Origin: Galdieria partita
Taxonomy: Eukaryota > Rhodophyta > Bangiophyceae > Galdieriales > Galdieriaceae
DNA: 64,000 nt
NCBI GenBank assembly: GCA_025991245.1
Contig: BQMJ01000009.1
Span: forward strand, 62,001 to 126,000
Direction: 5' to 3'
Translations under genes and position numbers: made by a program
The notes under the pieces: model-generated
The model's input: only the letters and a program-made list of their open reading frames with translations
Told to the model about the DNA's origin: nothing
Databases searched by the model: none
Shown: piece by piece, positions 42,937-53,903 of the stretch
Layout of the letters: the number at the start of each line of letters is the position of its first letter
Numbering within the stretch: the first letter of the stretch is position 1

Positions 42937-44705
42937 CTAATCTACCACAGCCATAGGCTTCTTTACCACTGGACGTTCATCACTGACCCATTCAATATAT
43001 TCTTTTAAGAACATGTTACAACCTCTTAGTTTCTTCAAAGCCTGAGTCTCAATCTGTCGAACTCTTTCACGAGTCACACAAAATAAATGGCCAACTTCAC
43101 CTAAACTTTTCATTCTTCCATCATCTAAACCAAAACGCATACGAATGATTTCTTTCTCACGAAGATTCAAAACACCCAAAGCTCTTTCCAAATCATATCT
43201 TAAAGAACTACAAACTGCATTCTCTTCTGGAGTTTCTCCTGTGGAGTGCACAACATCTGCCAACGTACGGCATTCCATATCATGACTGAGAGGCATTTCC
43301 AAACTCAAAGCGGATTGCGTCCGTTGTAATAAAAATACAACTTTCTCTTCAGGCATACCCACTTTCATAGCAATCTCTAACTTGGTGGGCTCTCTTCCAA
43401 GACTACTCATCAAATCAAACGAACACTTACGAATATCTTTGATCATCTCATTCACATGCACTGGTAAACGAAACATTCTGGAACATTCCAAAAGTGCTTT
43501 ATGAATCCCTTGTCTTATCCACCAAGACGCATAAGTAGAAAAACGAAATCCTCGATTTGCATCATACTTTTCTACTCCACGAATCAACCCAATGCTACCT
43601 TCTTGCACCAAATCCTGAAAAGCAACACCTCTATTCCTATACCGTTTCGCAAAACATATCACAAGACGAAGATTGGCAGCAACCATTCGATTCTTTGCAC
43701 GGCGTCCTTTTATCAATTTGACTCTCAACTCAGAAACGGAAAGATTCATTTCCAGCGCCCATTCATTCTCTCGAGGCAAACGACCCATCTTTCTTCTCAA
43801 GTCTTCACGAACTGCTTCCAATTGAGTCAATCTTGCTATTTCTTGGCATATTTCTTTCTCTTCTTCCAAAGATAGACGATTGACTTGGCCAATTTCTGAT
43901 AAATAAGTGTTAAAAGAATCAACACGACGAGAAACAAATCCTTTTCTTCTCTTTCCATTGTCTTGATTCGTATCTCGATGATCTAAAATACGAGCAACTG
44001 CATTGGCTGCCATTTCTATTTCCTTTATCGTTACTTCTTCTTCTTCTTCTTGAATTCTTTCAAATACTTGAACAGCTCTCCTTTCACGTATAGAACGATC
44101 TATTTTCATCACTTGGGTGGGTAATTGACGTTTCCTTTGCTTCCTTCTCTCCTTGTCAAAATATTCCCATTCCATCCACCATTCACGTAACGATAAGTAT
44201 TCCTTTTTGCTTTCCAATCGCTGCATCACGTTTTGTAGTATTTTGAAAACGACTCTTTGACAATCCGGTGCATGGTCTTCCCATAGATTAGATGAAAATA
44301 CTGAATCCCAATCCCAATTGTTCCGTTTGCTATATTTGACTTTGGATTTGCACTTTTGTTTGTGACTCGGTGACTTTTCTTTCTTCCATTTACGTTTTCC
44401 AAACTTGAACATTCCATTCTTACCAGGCAACGATAATACTGCTGTAGATGAGGTTTCCTGTTTGCCTTTTAAAATACTTTCCAAAGCTACTTCCACCAAA
44501 TATCTCTTTTCAGGGTCTGCTCGAATAAACTCATTGGCTACTTCTATCAACAATGCATCGTCTTCTGTAGTTGCCAATTTCAGTAAACCTGCACGTATGA
44601 GATGAAATGATTCGGTTTGTTCCTTGATACTAACAGCTGCTATCATTTTCCAACCCTAACCAAGTTGTCAGTTTCCACGTCCCATTCTATGAAAAAAGCT
44701 TCCAC

Positions 44706-44741
<36 letters not shown>

Positions 44742-45153
44742 AAGTTTTTGACACTACAGTGGCTATGATCAACTCTATGAAAACAAGCCACCGAGTAACA
44801 CGACTCACAACTCTTCTATTGCAAACTATTTGAGCATCCAGTTGACCGCTTTTCCAACAAGAGCCTTCGAATGTTTGCCAAATAAATTGTGTCATTTGTT
44901 TCCTTACCTTGTTTTCCTGATCCATTCCATATTTCTGTTCCCAATGGGGTGCATACCAGCGACGTAAGTGGTTTGTCTTCAACACAACCCATCTAGAAGC
45001 AGATGTTTTGATACTTTTTCTAAAAGCAGTAGTTAATCCGTTACATCCGTATGTTTTCGAAAGTAGCCATAATGGACCGTTACTACAAGAGGGAACAAAA
45101 CATGGGCGACGACGTGCCGAGATCCTCTCAAGGTGAGAGTGATAAAAACTCAT
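42937..45153 (-). CDS. Nuclear-encoded plastid RNA polymerase sigma-70 factor
   Basis: A sigma factor that gives promoter specificity to the bacterial-type plastid polymerase. The main exon (44655-42937) contains all conserved regions: 1.2/2 (RLSLEEEKEICQEIARL; AANLRLVICFAKRYRNRG), 2.3-2.4 (FQDLVQEGSIGLIRGVEKYD, FSTYASWWIRQGI), region 3 (GREPTKLEIAMKVGM) and 4 with helix-turn-helix (LNLREKEIIRMRFG; TRERVRQIETQALKKL). From its first ATG (44646) it is 569 residues. An upstream exon (45153-44908), beginning MSFYHSHLERISARRRPCF, is basic and acid-poor like a transit peptide. It joins in phase through a 252-nt GT-AG intron (44907-44656) to GWKMIAAV. That exon is inference; the core is certain. Confidence 0.88.
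44706..44741. repeat. (TA)n(TG)n compound microsatellite
   Basis: About nine TA units run directly into about eight TG units, inside the proposed long first intron of the sigma factor gene. Confidence 0.85.
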
Positions 45154-45453
45154 TGTAACGATACAATAGATTTTCTTTCCTACAACAATTTGTATATAAT
45201 ATCTACAAGAGTTGTGTTGAAACCAACGTTGTGTGGTTTGGCTCCTCCGATAACCAACGAGCACGCTCAATATCACACAAAGCCACCCCCACACCACAAC
45301 AGGCCATCCATTCTCTCCAATGATCCGATCTCTCTAGTCATGAAGAATACATATCTATTGAATATATAAAATAGATGGAATAGATATTATTTCTAGTTGA
45401 TGGAATGGACAAACTATCATTGGGTCAAGTTGGACTAGAATGAAACCTGAACA

Positions 45454-46482
45454 ATGACAGACTTGGAAAAGATATCTTGTCAAGAGTGTCAGAGTAGTTG
45501 TGTTGTAAAACACGGTACTATTACTATTTGTTCCAACTGTGGTTGGGTTTGTGAAGAAAGTCTTTTACAAACAGATAACCCTGAAGGAAGTTTTAGTCCA
45601 TCTTCTTTTCAACCTTTCCATCGTCAAGAAAGAGCAACAAGAGTGTTATTCAACGGTTGTAAAGAAATTGTTAGAAAACTAGCTTTAGATGGTGATTTAT
45701 TGACTCCCTTGGATTCCCTTGTTACTAGAGTAGCTCAACTTTCTTGGCCCTGTTATCAACATTGGTTCCCAGCGTCATGTGCTGCCTGTGTCTATATTGT
45801 AGCTCGTATGCATTCTAAACCAGTGAATATGACGGATTGTTCCATAGCTGCTAATTGTATAGTGAGTGAGACCGGTAGAGTATATCAACAGTTGATAGCA
45901 CAGTTGGCGTTACAAGTCCCTCCTGGAGACCCTTTTGCACTGTTATGGCGTGTTTGTAGTATTCTGTTGACTTTGTTATTTCCCGATTCGGAACAGCGTC
46001 ACTCCTCTTCATTAGGAAGTGTATATCATTTGAGTTGTAAGCTACTGTGGTATGCTGAACAAAGGTATGTTTCTTATTCTGTTGAATTGCCCTATCTGAT
46101 ATATCGAATATGATAAAGATGGCTACTTACTGGAAGAAAACCTATCCATGTTGTGATTGCTGCATCGACGTTGGCAGCAACTTGTTGTGGTTTGCTCAGT
46201 CAAGAAAGACGCAGACAATTGTGGAGAGATATGTCGAAGCATTTATCGAGTACAGAACAAAGTATTCGACAGAGATACAATGAATTCACAGACACATTGT
46301 TGAAAGATGCAAAAGCGTTGTTACCTTGGGCTGACCAACTTGATCAAAAAAACATACATCAAAATGTTTCCTTGTTATTAACTATATTAGGATATTGTTC
46401 CAACAAGGAAGAGACTAGTGATGATCATTCACAAACAATGGAAATGTTTTTGCCTCCTTGTGTACAAAACAAAAGCAAGTAG
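45454..46482 (+). CDS. TFIIB-related transcription factor
   Basis: A TFIIB-superfamily protein of 324 residues in two exons (45454-46064, 46119-46482). The N-terminal zinc ribbon is CQECQSSCVVKHGTITICSNCGWVCEE. Two cyclin-like repeats follow; the second carries the TFIIB motif WLLTGRKPIHVVIAASTLAAT, formed across the intron. The B-reader/linker of true TFIIB is not seen, the first cyclin repeat is divergent, and there is no long Brf1-type C-terminus. It is therefore more likely a BRF2-like or plant MEE12/pBrp-like paralogue than general TFIIB. Which polymerase it serves cannot be told. Confidence 0.8.
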
Positions 46483-46539
46483 AAAGGAACAACCACCGAT
46501 ACAAACAACATGCGCAATCCCAGTCATATAAAAGTAGCA

Positions 46540-48330
46540 TCAACTTGCGATCCATCGACGAACTTGAACAGAATTGACAAAAGTACCATTGGATACCAAC
46601 ATATCACTGAGTACAACTATCAAGTCTCCATGTTTGGCCATATTACGTTGACTCATCTTCTTAAAGGCAGCTGAAACTGTTTCTTCTGGATTGTTTGAGA
46701 AGGCTATTTGATATGCTTCAATTCCCCAATATAACGAGAGTCTTCGTTTCAATCCTTCATCAGGTGTGAATGCCAAAATAGGGCAACTGGGACGAGCAGC
46801 AGAAACAGAACAAGCAATCTTTCCGGTTTTAGTAAATACGACAAGAGCACGAGCATTCAAATGATTGGCTAAAACGGCTGCAGATGAACACAGAGCAGCA
46901 ATAGAGGAATCAACAAGGGAAGAAGAATCCATCTGACGATAATGAAATAAGGATGGAGATCGTTCATATTCATAAGGAAGTGTCCAAACACTTCGTGCAA
47001 TAGTACACATAGTATTCACAGCTTCCAAAGGAAAGGAGCCATTGGCTGTTTCACCACTCAACATGGTCGCATCAGCTCCTTGACGAACTGCTTCCGAAAC
47101 ATCCGTAACTTCTGCTCTGGTTGGACTAGGAAAAGTTATCATCGATTCCAACATATGAGTAGCAACAATAGTTGGTCTTTGTAGTCTTCGATTGATTCGA
47201 ACGATTTCTTCTTGTATGAGGGGAACTTCTTCAACGGGAATTTCTGCTCCCAAGTCTCCACGAGCCACCTATCAAAACTCTCAGATTCTTTTCATAAAAC
47301 AACAAAACATAATTACCATTGCACCGTCTGAAGCTTTCAAAATGGGCTCCAGTCTTTGTACAGCAGCTGCTGACTCAATCTTGGAAATAACCAAAGCAGA
47401 TGAGCCATGCTCTAGTAAATATTTCTTCAAATATTGCACATCATCTTCATGTTTCACAAAAGAAAAAGCGATAAAATCTACATCGTTTCGAATACCAAAG
47501 TCGATATCCAACCAATCCTTTTCCGTAATGGCTGGTAATGAAGCAGTCTTTCCTCTTACGTTGAGATGTCGGCGACTTGTTAATATCCCACTTTCTAAAC
47601 ATTCTGTAATCACATCCAAATCTGTTACTTGCTTTACAAGAAAAGAACAAATTCCACCATCTACCAATAAGACATCTCCAGGACGAATATCCGATGTAAA
47701 ATCATCATAATTAACGTCAGTAGTAAAAGGTTCATATTCGACTTGTCTACGGATAGTAAACGTGAATCGAGTGCCTCTTTCTACATAAACTGGCTCTTTC
47801 AGATCACCAGAACGAACTTCAGGGCCTTTGGTGTCTAAAAGGATGCCAATATTCCATCCAGACTCTTTATTCAACTTTTTCGCATGATTGATCACTTGTT
47901 GATGCCACTCATGGGTACCATGTGACATATTCATTCGCAAGACATTCATACCGTGCTCAGCTAACTTTTTAATCATTTCGAAAGAACAAGTCTTTGGGCC
48001 AATGGTGCAAACCACTTTGGAAGGATGTTTTGTACTTGCCAAAAGTTCCTTGTACTCTGCTAATTTGGATAGTTGGTTTACTTCTTCTTCAAGTACACCA
48101 TTGACCAGCTGCGTAGCAACTATCCCTACAGTCGATCTTGTACGACGCTCAGTTTTGATGAAAGAGGATGAGAGAAACGATCTGTTAAAACAAAAGCTGC
48201 GAGAAAAAGCTCCATAAAAGGTATTGCTGCTATTTGTAAACCTATTTACAGAGAAACTTGAGCCATTCTTGTGATACGAACTCTCAAGCACAAGTGGTAC
48301 AAAGCACGTAGACGACGAATCATCCTTCAT
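46540..48330 (-). CDS. Pyruvate kinase, probably organellar
   Basis: Makes pyruvate and ATP from phosphoenolpyruvate and ADP. Two exons (48330-47317, 47268-46540) give 580 residues. Catalytic blocks: SKVVCTIGPKTCSFEMI, VLRMNMSHGTHEWH, LLDTKGPEVRSGDL, FSFVKHEDDVQYL, VISKIESAAAVQRL (active-site Lys), ASDGAMVARGDLGAEIP across the intron, and TDVSEAVRQGADATMLSGETANG. About 100 residues precede the first block; they are Ser/Phe/Arg-rich and low in acids after the first few, so a plastid (or mitochondrial) form is likely. The first ATG in frame is 48330. The TATHMLESM position reads VATHMLESM, with His where many enzymes have Gln. Confidence 0.93.
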
Positions 48331-48460
48331 GATTGACGACAATATCTCTCTCTCCTCCAATCAATCGATTCTTACAACTTTCAAAAACTTCAAGAAATCA
48401 TTGTAGCATTTGGAATATTCTCTTTAATAGAAATACTTCCCTATCAACTGTTGTTGTTGA

Positions 48461-49426
48461 ATGTCTTCGAGAATGCTACCATTCATCGACGTTGCTGCCA
48501 ATTTGACAGACCCTATGTTTCAAGGTATATACAACCAAGTAGAGAGACATGTACCAGACTTGTCTATTGTATTGGACAGAGCTAGGGAAGCAGGAGTTTT
48601 TCGTATATTGGTGACTGCAGGTTCTGTAGATATGGCAAGAGAAGCAGTTGAGATGGTAAAAGAGACGCCGAATCTCTTTACTACTGTTGGTATTCACCCA
48701 ACGAGATGTGATGTTTTTATGGATGCACAAGAAGTCAGCAATATGCAATATGTAAAGAACCTCATTGATATAGCGTCCTCTTCAAAAGGAAAGATTGTTG
48801 CCGTTGGAGAATGTGGTCTTGACTATGATCGTTTGGCGTTTTGTGATAAAGTTCGACAGCACATAGGATTTGAATATCATTTTCTATTGGCAGAACAACT
48901 GAAACTTCCTATCATTTTTCATAACCGCAACACGAATGGAGACTTTGTCAAGATGGTTCAGAAGCATCGCAGTAGGTTCAAAAACGGAGTTGTACATTCG
49001 TTTACCGGAAATCAAGATGAACTGAAACAGTTATTAGACTTGGATCTTTACATAGGCATAAATGGTTGTTCTCTTAAAACCGACGAGAACCTAAGTGTCG
49101 TTCAAAAGATACCTCTCGAGCGATTAGTCTTAGAAACCGATTGTCCTTATTGTGAAATACGAAAAACACATGCTGGTTATCATTGGATACAAAGTCGTTG
49201 GAAAACTGTATCATATAAGAAATATGAACCTGGAAGTTGTGTCAAAGGACGAACAGAGCCGTGTCATATTCGACAAGTTGCAGAAATTGTTTCCAAACTT
49301 CATCAAGTCACCATAGAACAAGTCGCCAAAGAAGCCTTTCATAATACCATGAAAATATTCTTTCCTGAAGAATCGGCCAATGGCACTTATGACTCACTTT
49401 TTGAGACTATTCGAGATCATTCTTAA
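48461..49426 (+). CDS. TatD-family deoxyribonuclease (TATDN1-like)
   Basis: A metal-dependent nuclease of the TIM-barrel TatD family, with 3'-5' exonuclease and apoptosis or repair-linked roles in eukaryotes. One exon, 321 residues. It opens with FIDVAANLTDPMFQG (DxxxNLTDxxF as in TATDN1), followed by VGIHPTRC, VGECGLDYDRL (metal-binding Glu), FHNRNTNGDF, VVHSFTGNQDEL, GINGCSLKT and LVLETDCPYCEI (catalytic Asp). All metal ligands expected for the family seem present. An insertion (WIQSRWKTVSYKKYEPGSCVKG) before the last helices is typical of the eukaryotic group. It converges on the Fyv7-like gene with 39 bp between stops. Confidence 0.92.
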   Translation: MSSRMLPFIDVAANLTDPMFQGIYNQVERHVPDLSIVLDRAREAGVFRILVTAGSVDMAREAVEMVKETPNLFTTVGIHPTRCDVFMDAQEVSNMQYVKNLIDIASSSKGKIVAVGECGLDYDRLAFCDKVRQHIGFEYHFLLAEQLKLPIIFHNRNTNGDFVKMVQKHRSRFKNGVVHSFTGNQDELKQLLDLDLYIGINGCSLKTDENLSVVQKIPLERLVLETDCPYCEIRKTHAGYHWIQSRWKTVSYKKYEPGSCVKGRTEPCHIRQVAEIVSKLHQVTIEQVAKEAFHNTMKIFFPEESANGTYDSLFETIRDHS

Positions 49427-49465
49427 ATGAAACTGAAGCGCGCCATTTTTTAGTGGCATTTTTCT

Positions 49466-50058
49466 TTACTTTTGGAGTTTTTCGATGAGATTCGCCATTT
49501 GATATTTCATAATGGGTTGTCCCTTACGAGTCCGCAAAGTTAATTTTCTATGCTGCGGATAATATTCAACTTGTTTCCAAAGATATCTCTCAAACCTACC
49601 TTATTCTTACGTTTTTGCAGGCGAACCATTTTTTCTCTCTTGCCAGACTCAAAATCTTGTTGAAATGACTCCATAACGGGTGTTGTAGTATATTGTTGTG
49701 AAACTGATGGGTTGTCGTCGGAAATTTGGTCACTTGATGGACTTTTATGTTGTTCATGGTTCTCGATTTCTTTCTCTTGATCAGCTACTTGTTCCTCTTT
49801 CTTGTCTAATTGCTCTTGTTGTTGGTTTTGTTGTTCCAGTGACGTACTTTCGTCACCATACCAGTCTTTGATACTGTATTGTTGTAATTCACCTTTCTTC
49901 TCTAGTTGAGCCAACCATTTCTTATATTCTTTGATTCTGCGACGTTCTCTGTCTTTTTTCTGTTGCTTCTTGTTTAAAATAGCTTGAAAACGTCGAGCTT
50001 GGTCTCCTTGTCTTTTTAACAACTTGTGCACTTGAATGCCATTTCGTCTCGGTGGCAT
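49466..50058 (-). CDS. Fyv7-like rRNA-processing protein
   Basis: A small, very basic protein of 181 residues in two exons (50058-49600, 49552-49466), matched to the Fyv7 family of pre-18S rRNA processing factors. The key evidence is the tail encoded mostly by exon 2, HRKLTLRTRKGQPIMKYQ followed by MANLIEKLQK; the pattern K-T-KKGQPxM then a short Leu-rich helix is the C-terminal hallmark of the family. The N-terminus is basic (MPPRRNGIQVHKLLKRQ; KKQQKKDRERRRIKEYKKW), and the middle is a Gln/Glu-rich coiled-coil stretch. The intron (49599-49553) is 47 nt. The start codon lies only 11 bp from that of the Pol III subunit on the other strand. Confidence 0.7.
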
Positions 50059-50069
50059 TGAGGAATTTC
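50059..50069. promoter_or_regulatory. 11-bp divergent start-codon gap
   Basis: The only non-coding DNA between the start codons of the Fyv7-like gene (minus) and the Pol III C11 gene (plus). Core promoter elements of each gene must therefore lie inside the other's coding region, or translation starts lie further apart than drawn. Confidence 0.6.
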
Positions 50070-50440
50070 ATGTTGTTCTGTCGATGGTGTCATAACCTTT
50101 TGATATTGGAAAGACAACAGGACTCGTTTCGTTTTGTATGCAGAACTTGTCCTTTTTATTACCAAGTAGAGGGAAAGATGGAAAGAAAGTTGTTTGGTTT
50201 GCAGAAAAAGCAAGAAGCCGATATATTGGGTGGTGAGAAACAGTGGGATTTGGTACGTGAACTCTATTTTTGGAATTTCAACGACTTGAACTTTTTTAGG
50301 CCGACCAAACAGATGCCATGTGTCCACGTTGTTCGCATAGAAAGGCTTATTTCTTTCAGATGCAAACGCGTTCGGCAGACGAACCTATGTCAACGTTCTA
50401 TCGCTGTGTTCAATGTGGATATCAATGGAAAGAAAATTGA
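50070..50440 (+). CDS. RNA polymerase III subunit C11 (RPC10/POLR3K)
   Basis: The Pol III subunit for RNA cleavage and termination, related to Rpb9 and TFIIS. Two exons (50070-50252, 50300-50440) give 107 residues, the usual length. The N-terminal ribbon is MLFCRWCHNLL ... CRTCPFYYQV; the linker has ADILGGEKQW. The C-terminal TFIIS-like ribbon has CPRCSHRKAYFFQMQTRSADE and CVQCGYQW, including the acidic RSADE hairpin that reaches the active site. The start at 50070 gives exactly the family N-terminus (MLxFC), so an upstream start is unlikely. Pairing with an rRNA-processing gene across a tiny shared promoter suggests joint control of ribosome production. Confidence 0.95.
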
Positions 50441-50526
50441 ATGCTTAGAAATAGACTTTTTTTCAATCTTTTTGCAATATTACAACTTGCAACAACTATG
50501 AAATAGATGGATGAGGATTTCACGCG

Positions 50527-51899
50527 ATGATCATAATGACCTTTGTCATTGCATCTTGCGGATGGAAAAGCAATCGACAGTCCAACAAGTTTGTCAAACA
50601 TGTAGCAATATCAACCATCCGTTGTCACTTTTGTTACAAGAAATATTATACTATTTATTCCCAAGTAGATATTGAGAAAGAGTTTTCTTATTTAAAAGAA
50701 CGAGTTGACGTTGTTTTCAAGTCGGTTTCTGTGGACCGACTTAGGAAAGAGGTTAGTTTGTTATAGGTTTTATGAGATTGCAGAAAATAGTTTTTTGTTC
50801 ATATAGATAGAATCACTTCAAGCGCAGAGCAGCGACGGTAGCTTTTGGGAGAACAAGACTCTGGCAGAAAAAGTTTTGAAAGATTTGGCTTCCAAACGCC
50901 ATAAACTAGAAAAATTCACCAGCTGGGAACAGCGTTTAGAGGACTTGCAAGCTTATTTACAACTACAATCCACTGAAGGAAACCCTGATAGCTCTTTACT
51001 AGAAGAAGCAACTCACAATATTGTACAGTTGAAAAGAGAGTTGAATCTTTGGGAAACTCAACACTTATTTTCCGGTCAATACGATGTCAACGCAGCAATA
51101 TTGACTATTACAGCCGGTGCAGGTGGTACGGATGCTCAAGATTGGGCTTCTTTGCTGTTTCGAATGTATACGAGATGGTGTGAAAGACAAGGTTTCCCTT
51201 TTACTATATTGGATATTGCAGATGGAGAAGAAGCAGGAATAAAGTCTGTTTGTTTGCAAGTACAAAATGAATATGCTTATGGTTATCTTCAAGGCGAGAA
51301 AGGTGCGCATCGACTGGTTCGTCTGTCACCTTTTAATGCGAACAACAAGCGACAAACAAGTTTTGCTGGTGTAGATGTAATACCTTTTTTACAAGAGGAA
51401 GAACTGGAAGCACTTGTTATTCCACCTGAAGACTTGTTAGTTACAACGGTAGGTTTCTGTTTGGGTTGGTGATGATATATAAGATATGGACAGTGTTTTG
51501 TAGATGCGTGCTGGAGGTAAAGGTGGACAAAATGTGAACAAAGTAGAAACAGCTGTTCGCATACATCACATTCCAACCGGTATCCAAGTACGAAGTGCAA
51601 AGGAAAGAAGTCAATACCAAAACAAACAAATGGCTATGCAACTTTTGCGTTCCAAATTATTATTGCTTGAAAAGGAACGAAAGGAAAGAATTCGAAATGA
51701 AGTAAGAGGAGATGTGATAGAAGCTGAATGGGGTAACCAGATTAGAAACTATATTTTTCATCCATACAAACTCGTAAAGGACCTTCGAACTCATGTAGAG
51801 AAGGGAGATGTGGAGTCTGTATTAGATGGAGAGTTGGATGACTTTATTCATGCCTTTCTACGATGGAATGCATCAAAGAGACTGTCTCAAAGTTCTTAA
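50527..51899 (+). CDS. prfB: Organellar peptide chain release factor 2
   Basis: RF2 ends translation at UGA/UAA in bacterial-type ribosomes, here most likely in the plastid. Three exons (50527-50751, 50807-51448, 51504-51899) give 420 residues. The stop-codon tripeptide SPF is present (HRLVRLSPFNANNKRQTSF), as is the catalytic GGQ loop (RAGGKGGQNVNKVETAVRI) right after intron 2. TAGAGGTDAQDWASLL and the C-terminal LRTHVEKGDVESVLDGELDDFI are standard RF2. The ~75 N-terminal residues are Lys/Arg/Cys-rich and likely a transit peptide. No programmed frameshift of the bacterial prfB kind is needed; the breaks in frame are 55-nt introns. Confidence 0.94.
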
Positions 51900-51956
51900 G
51901 AAAGATGTTTACAAAGGTAGGGAATTCCCGAAAGGAAGACATATTTCTTGTTTCTG

Positions 51957-53903
51957 CTAGTTACAAGTATATGTCTCTTTAGCAAAATGAATTACTATAC
52001 TTTTGATTTTACTCATCGCCTCCAAGCTATATAAAACTCCTTGAGAGCCAATACCGGAATCTTTCCAACCTTGGAATGGAAAATGATCAGGACCACGTGC
52101 TGGTTGTCCATTAAGATGAACTGTTCCTGTCTTGAGAAGATCTGCTATAGACATAGCAGCCTCTACATTTCTTGAGAAGATGGATGCCTGCAATCCCATA
52201 GAACTCTTATTCACCATTTCTATAGCTTGTGCTTCCGAGTTTACTCTAACAATAGGCAACAAAGGCCCAAAAGGTTCCTCCCAAGCCACTCGCATATTCT
52301 TATCAACATTGTCTAATATCGTTGGCCATATAAGATTATCTTTTCTGCGAAATGGAGTTATTTGTTTGGCTCCCTTTTGAATGGCATCTTGAACCAATTT
52401 TTCGATATAATCTGCAGAGGAATGATGTATCACAGGAGTTATGTCGGCATTGTCTTGTGGAGAACCCACTGATAACTTCTCTACTTGTTCTTTCAATCCA
52501 TTCACTAGAGCATCTGCTACTTGTTGTTTTACGTACACAATCTTCACTGCGGTGCACCTCTGGCCATTGTAAGAAAACGCACCAGAAGCAATAGAAGCAA
52601 CGGATTGTTGTAAATCTGCATCATCCAACACAATGGCTGCATCTTTACCTCCAAGTTCCATTTGTAAAGGAATCATTCCAGCCTTTTTGGAAACTGAAAT
52701 ACCCGTATGCGTACCTCCTGTAAGAGAAATAGCATTTACCAAAGGATGAGTTACCAAATAGTCACCTATTTCTGATCCCTTTCCGGTTAGTACATTGACA
52801 ACTCCAGGAGGTATACCAGCCAAATGAAGTGCTGCAGCAAGATACAAACAAGATACGACTCCATGGCTGGGCGTTTTGATAACCACACTGTTTCCCATCA
52901 TCAATGCTGGAGCAACTTTGGAAGCACACAAGTTTACTGGATAATTGAATGGAGGAATACACAACACCACTCCTAAAGGTACTCGATGTATAAGGCATAG
53001 CTGATTTCGTTTTTGCCCTGGAAAGGAGTCGGGATACATCAGTTTTCCACTCATTCTCATACCTACACATTATATTATTATTATTATTAGGATATGGAGA
53101 TAAAGTACATATATTTACCTTGTTCAGCTACATATTCTATCAAGTCGGCTGTTCTTACTACTTCTGAAAGCGCGTGTTTACGATTTTTGGCAATTTCATT
53201 CATTAAACAATTGGCAACTTCATCTTGATGTAGGCGAAGTATTTTAGCAGCTTGTTTTAGATATTCTGCTCTCTTCCATAGCGGTGTTTTTGCCCACATA
53301 ACCTATAGAAAATAGTGGTGGTTGCTCTTATCAGTTGTGATAAATCATACATCTCAAGACGACTTACTTGAGAAGTAGCTGCAGCATGAAAGGCTTGGTT
53401 GACTTCTTCCGTTGAACAAGATTGACAAGTATATATTTCTGTACCGTTACAAGGTGAATATTCTTTCCATACTTTTCCACTAGTGCTTGTTCCTATAGAA
53501 ATGGCATAAATAGAATTGTCAACTAGGCAAAGTAAGTACTTACTCCACTCTCCATTAGATAGGTACAAGAAGATATTATCCTTTTCCTTCATTTTGCAAA
53601 GAGAAGCCAATGTGGGTTTGGTTTCAAGCATGAGTATGTGATGATCACTCGCAGTTTCTAGGAGATGATATAAAGTTTTATTGAACATTTCCAGTACGTC
53701 TACTTACCACTGTGTATTTTTGTACTGGTTTCATAGCAGGCATCCAGTTTAGGTTGTTTCCAAGATGTCATTTGGTTTCCACCATAGCCACCGACCAATA
53801 TGGGTCTTTGTCTACAAGTGGCTGAAGAACCCAAAAATGATGATGAACTGCAGTAACTGTTGTAAGTTGGCAAGTTGATGATTGTGGGTGTTACAAAGGC
53901 CAT
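51957..53903 (-). CDS. Non-phosphorylating NADP glyceraldehyde-3-phosphate dehydrogenase (GAPN-type ALDH)
   Basis: An aldehyde dehydrogenase of the GAPN branch, which oxidises glyceraldehyde-3-phosphate directly to 3-phosphoglycerate and yields NADPH. Five exons (53903-53708, 53657-53544, 53492-53368, 53302-53119, 53062-51957) give 574 residues. GAPN-type blocks are RVPLGVVLCIPPFNYPVN, PLQMELGGKDAAIVLDDADL (catalytic Glu), FSYNGQRCTAVKIVYV (catalytic Cys), WEEPFGPLLPIVRV and GPDHFPFQGWKDSGIGSQG. Plant GAPN is about 495 residues and cytosolic; here ~80 extra N-terminal residues begin AFVTPTIINLPTYNSYCSSSSF, Ser-rich and acid-poor like a plastid transit peptide. The exon 2 segment (residues ~66-103) is unlike usual GAPN and is the least certain part. 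Confidence 0.88.
53074..53089. repeat. (ATT)n microsatellite in a GAPN intron
   Basis: About five ATT units inside the intron at 53063-53118. Confidence 0.7.

Noticed and set aside
44668-44905. Continuous open frame downstream of the sigma leader exon, reading through the (TG)n(TA)n repeat
   Set aside because: It ends in simple repeat translation (HTHTHIYIYIY) and joins nothing; better read as a long intron.
49438-49447. GCGCGCCATT, resembling an E2F half-site
   Set aside because: It lies between two convergent 3' ends (TatD and the Fyv7-like gene), not in a promoter.
50527-51899. Possible programmed frameshift in prfB, as in bacteria
   Set aside because: The frame changes coincide with GT-AG introns of 55 nt; SPF and GGQ motifs read through normally after splicing, and no UGA slip site is seen.
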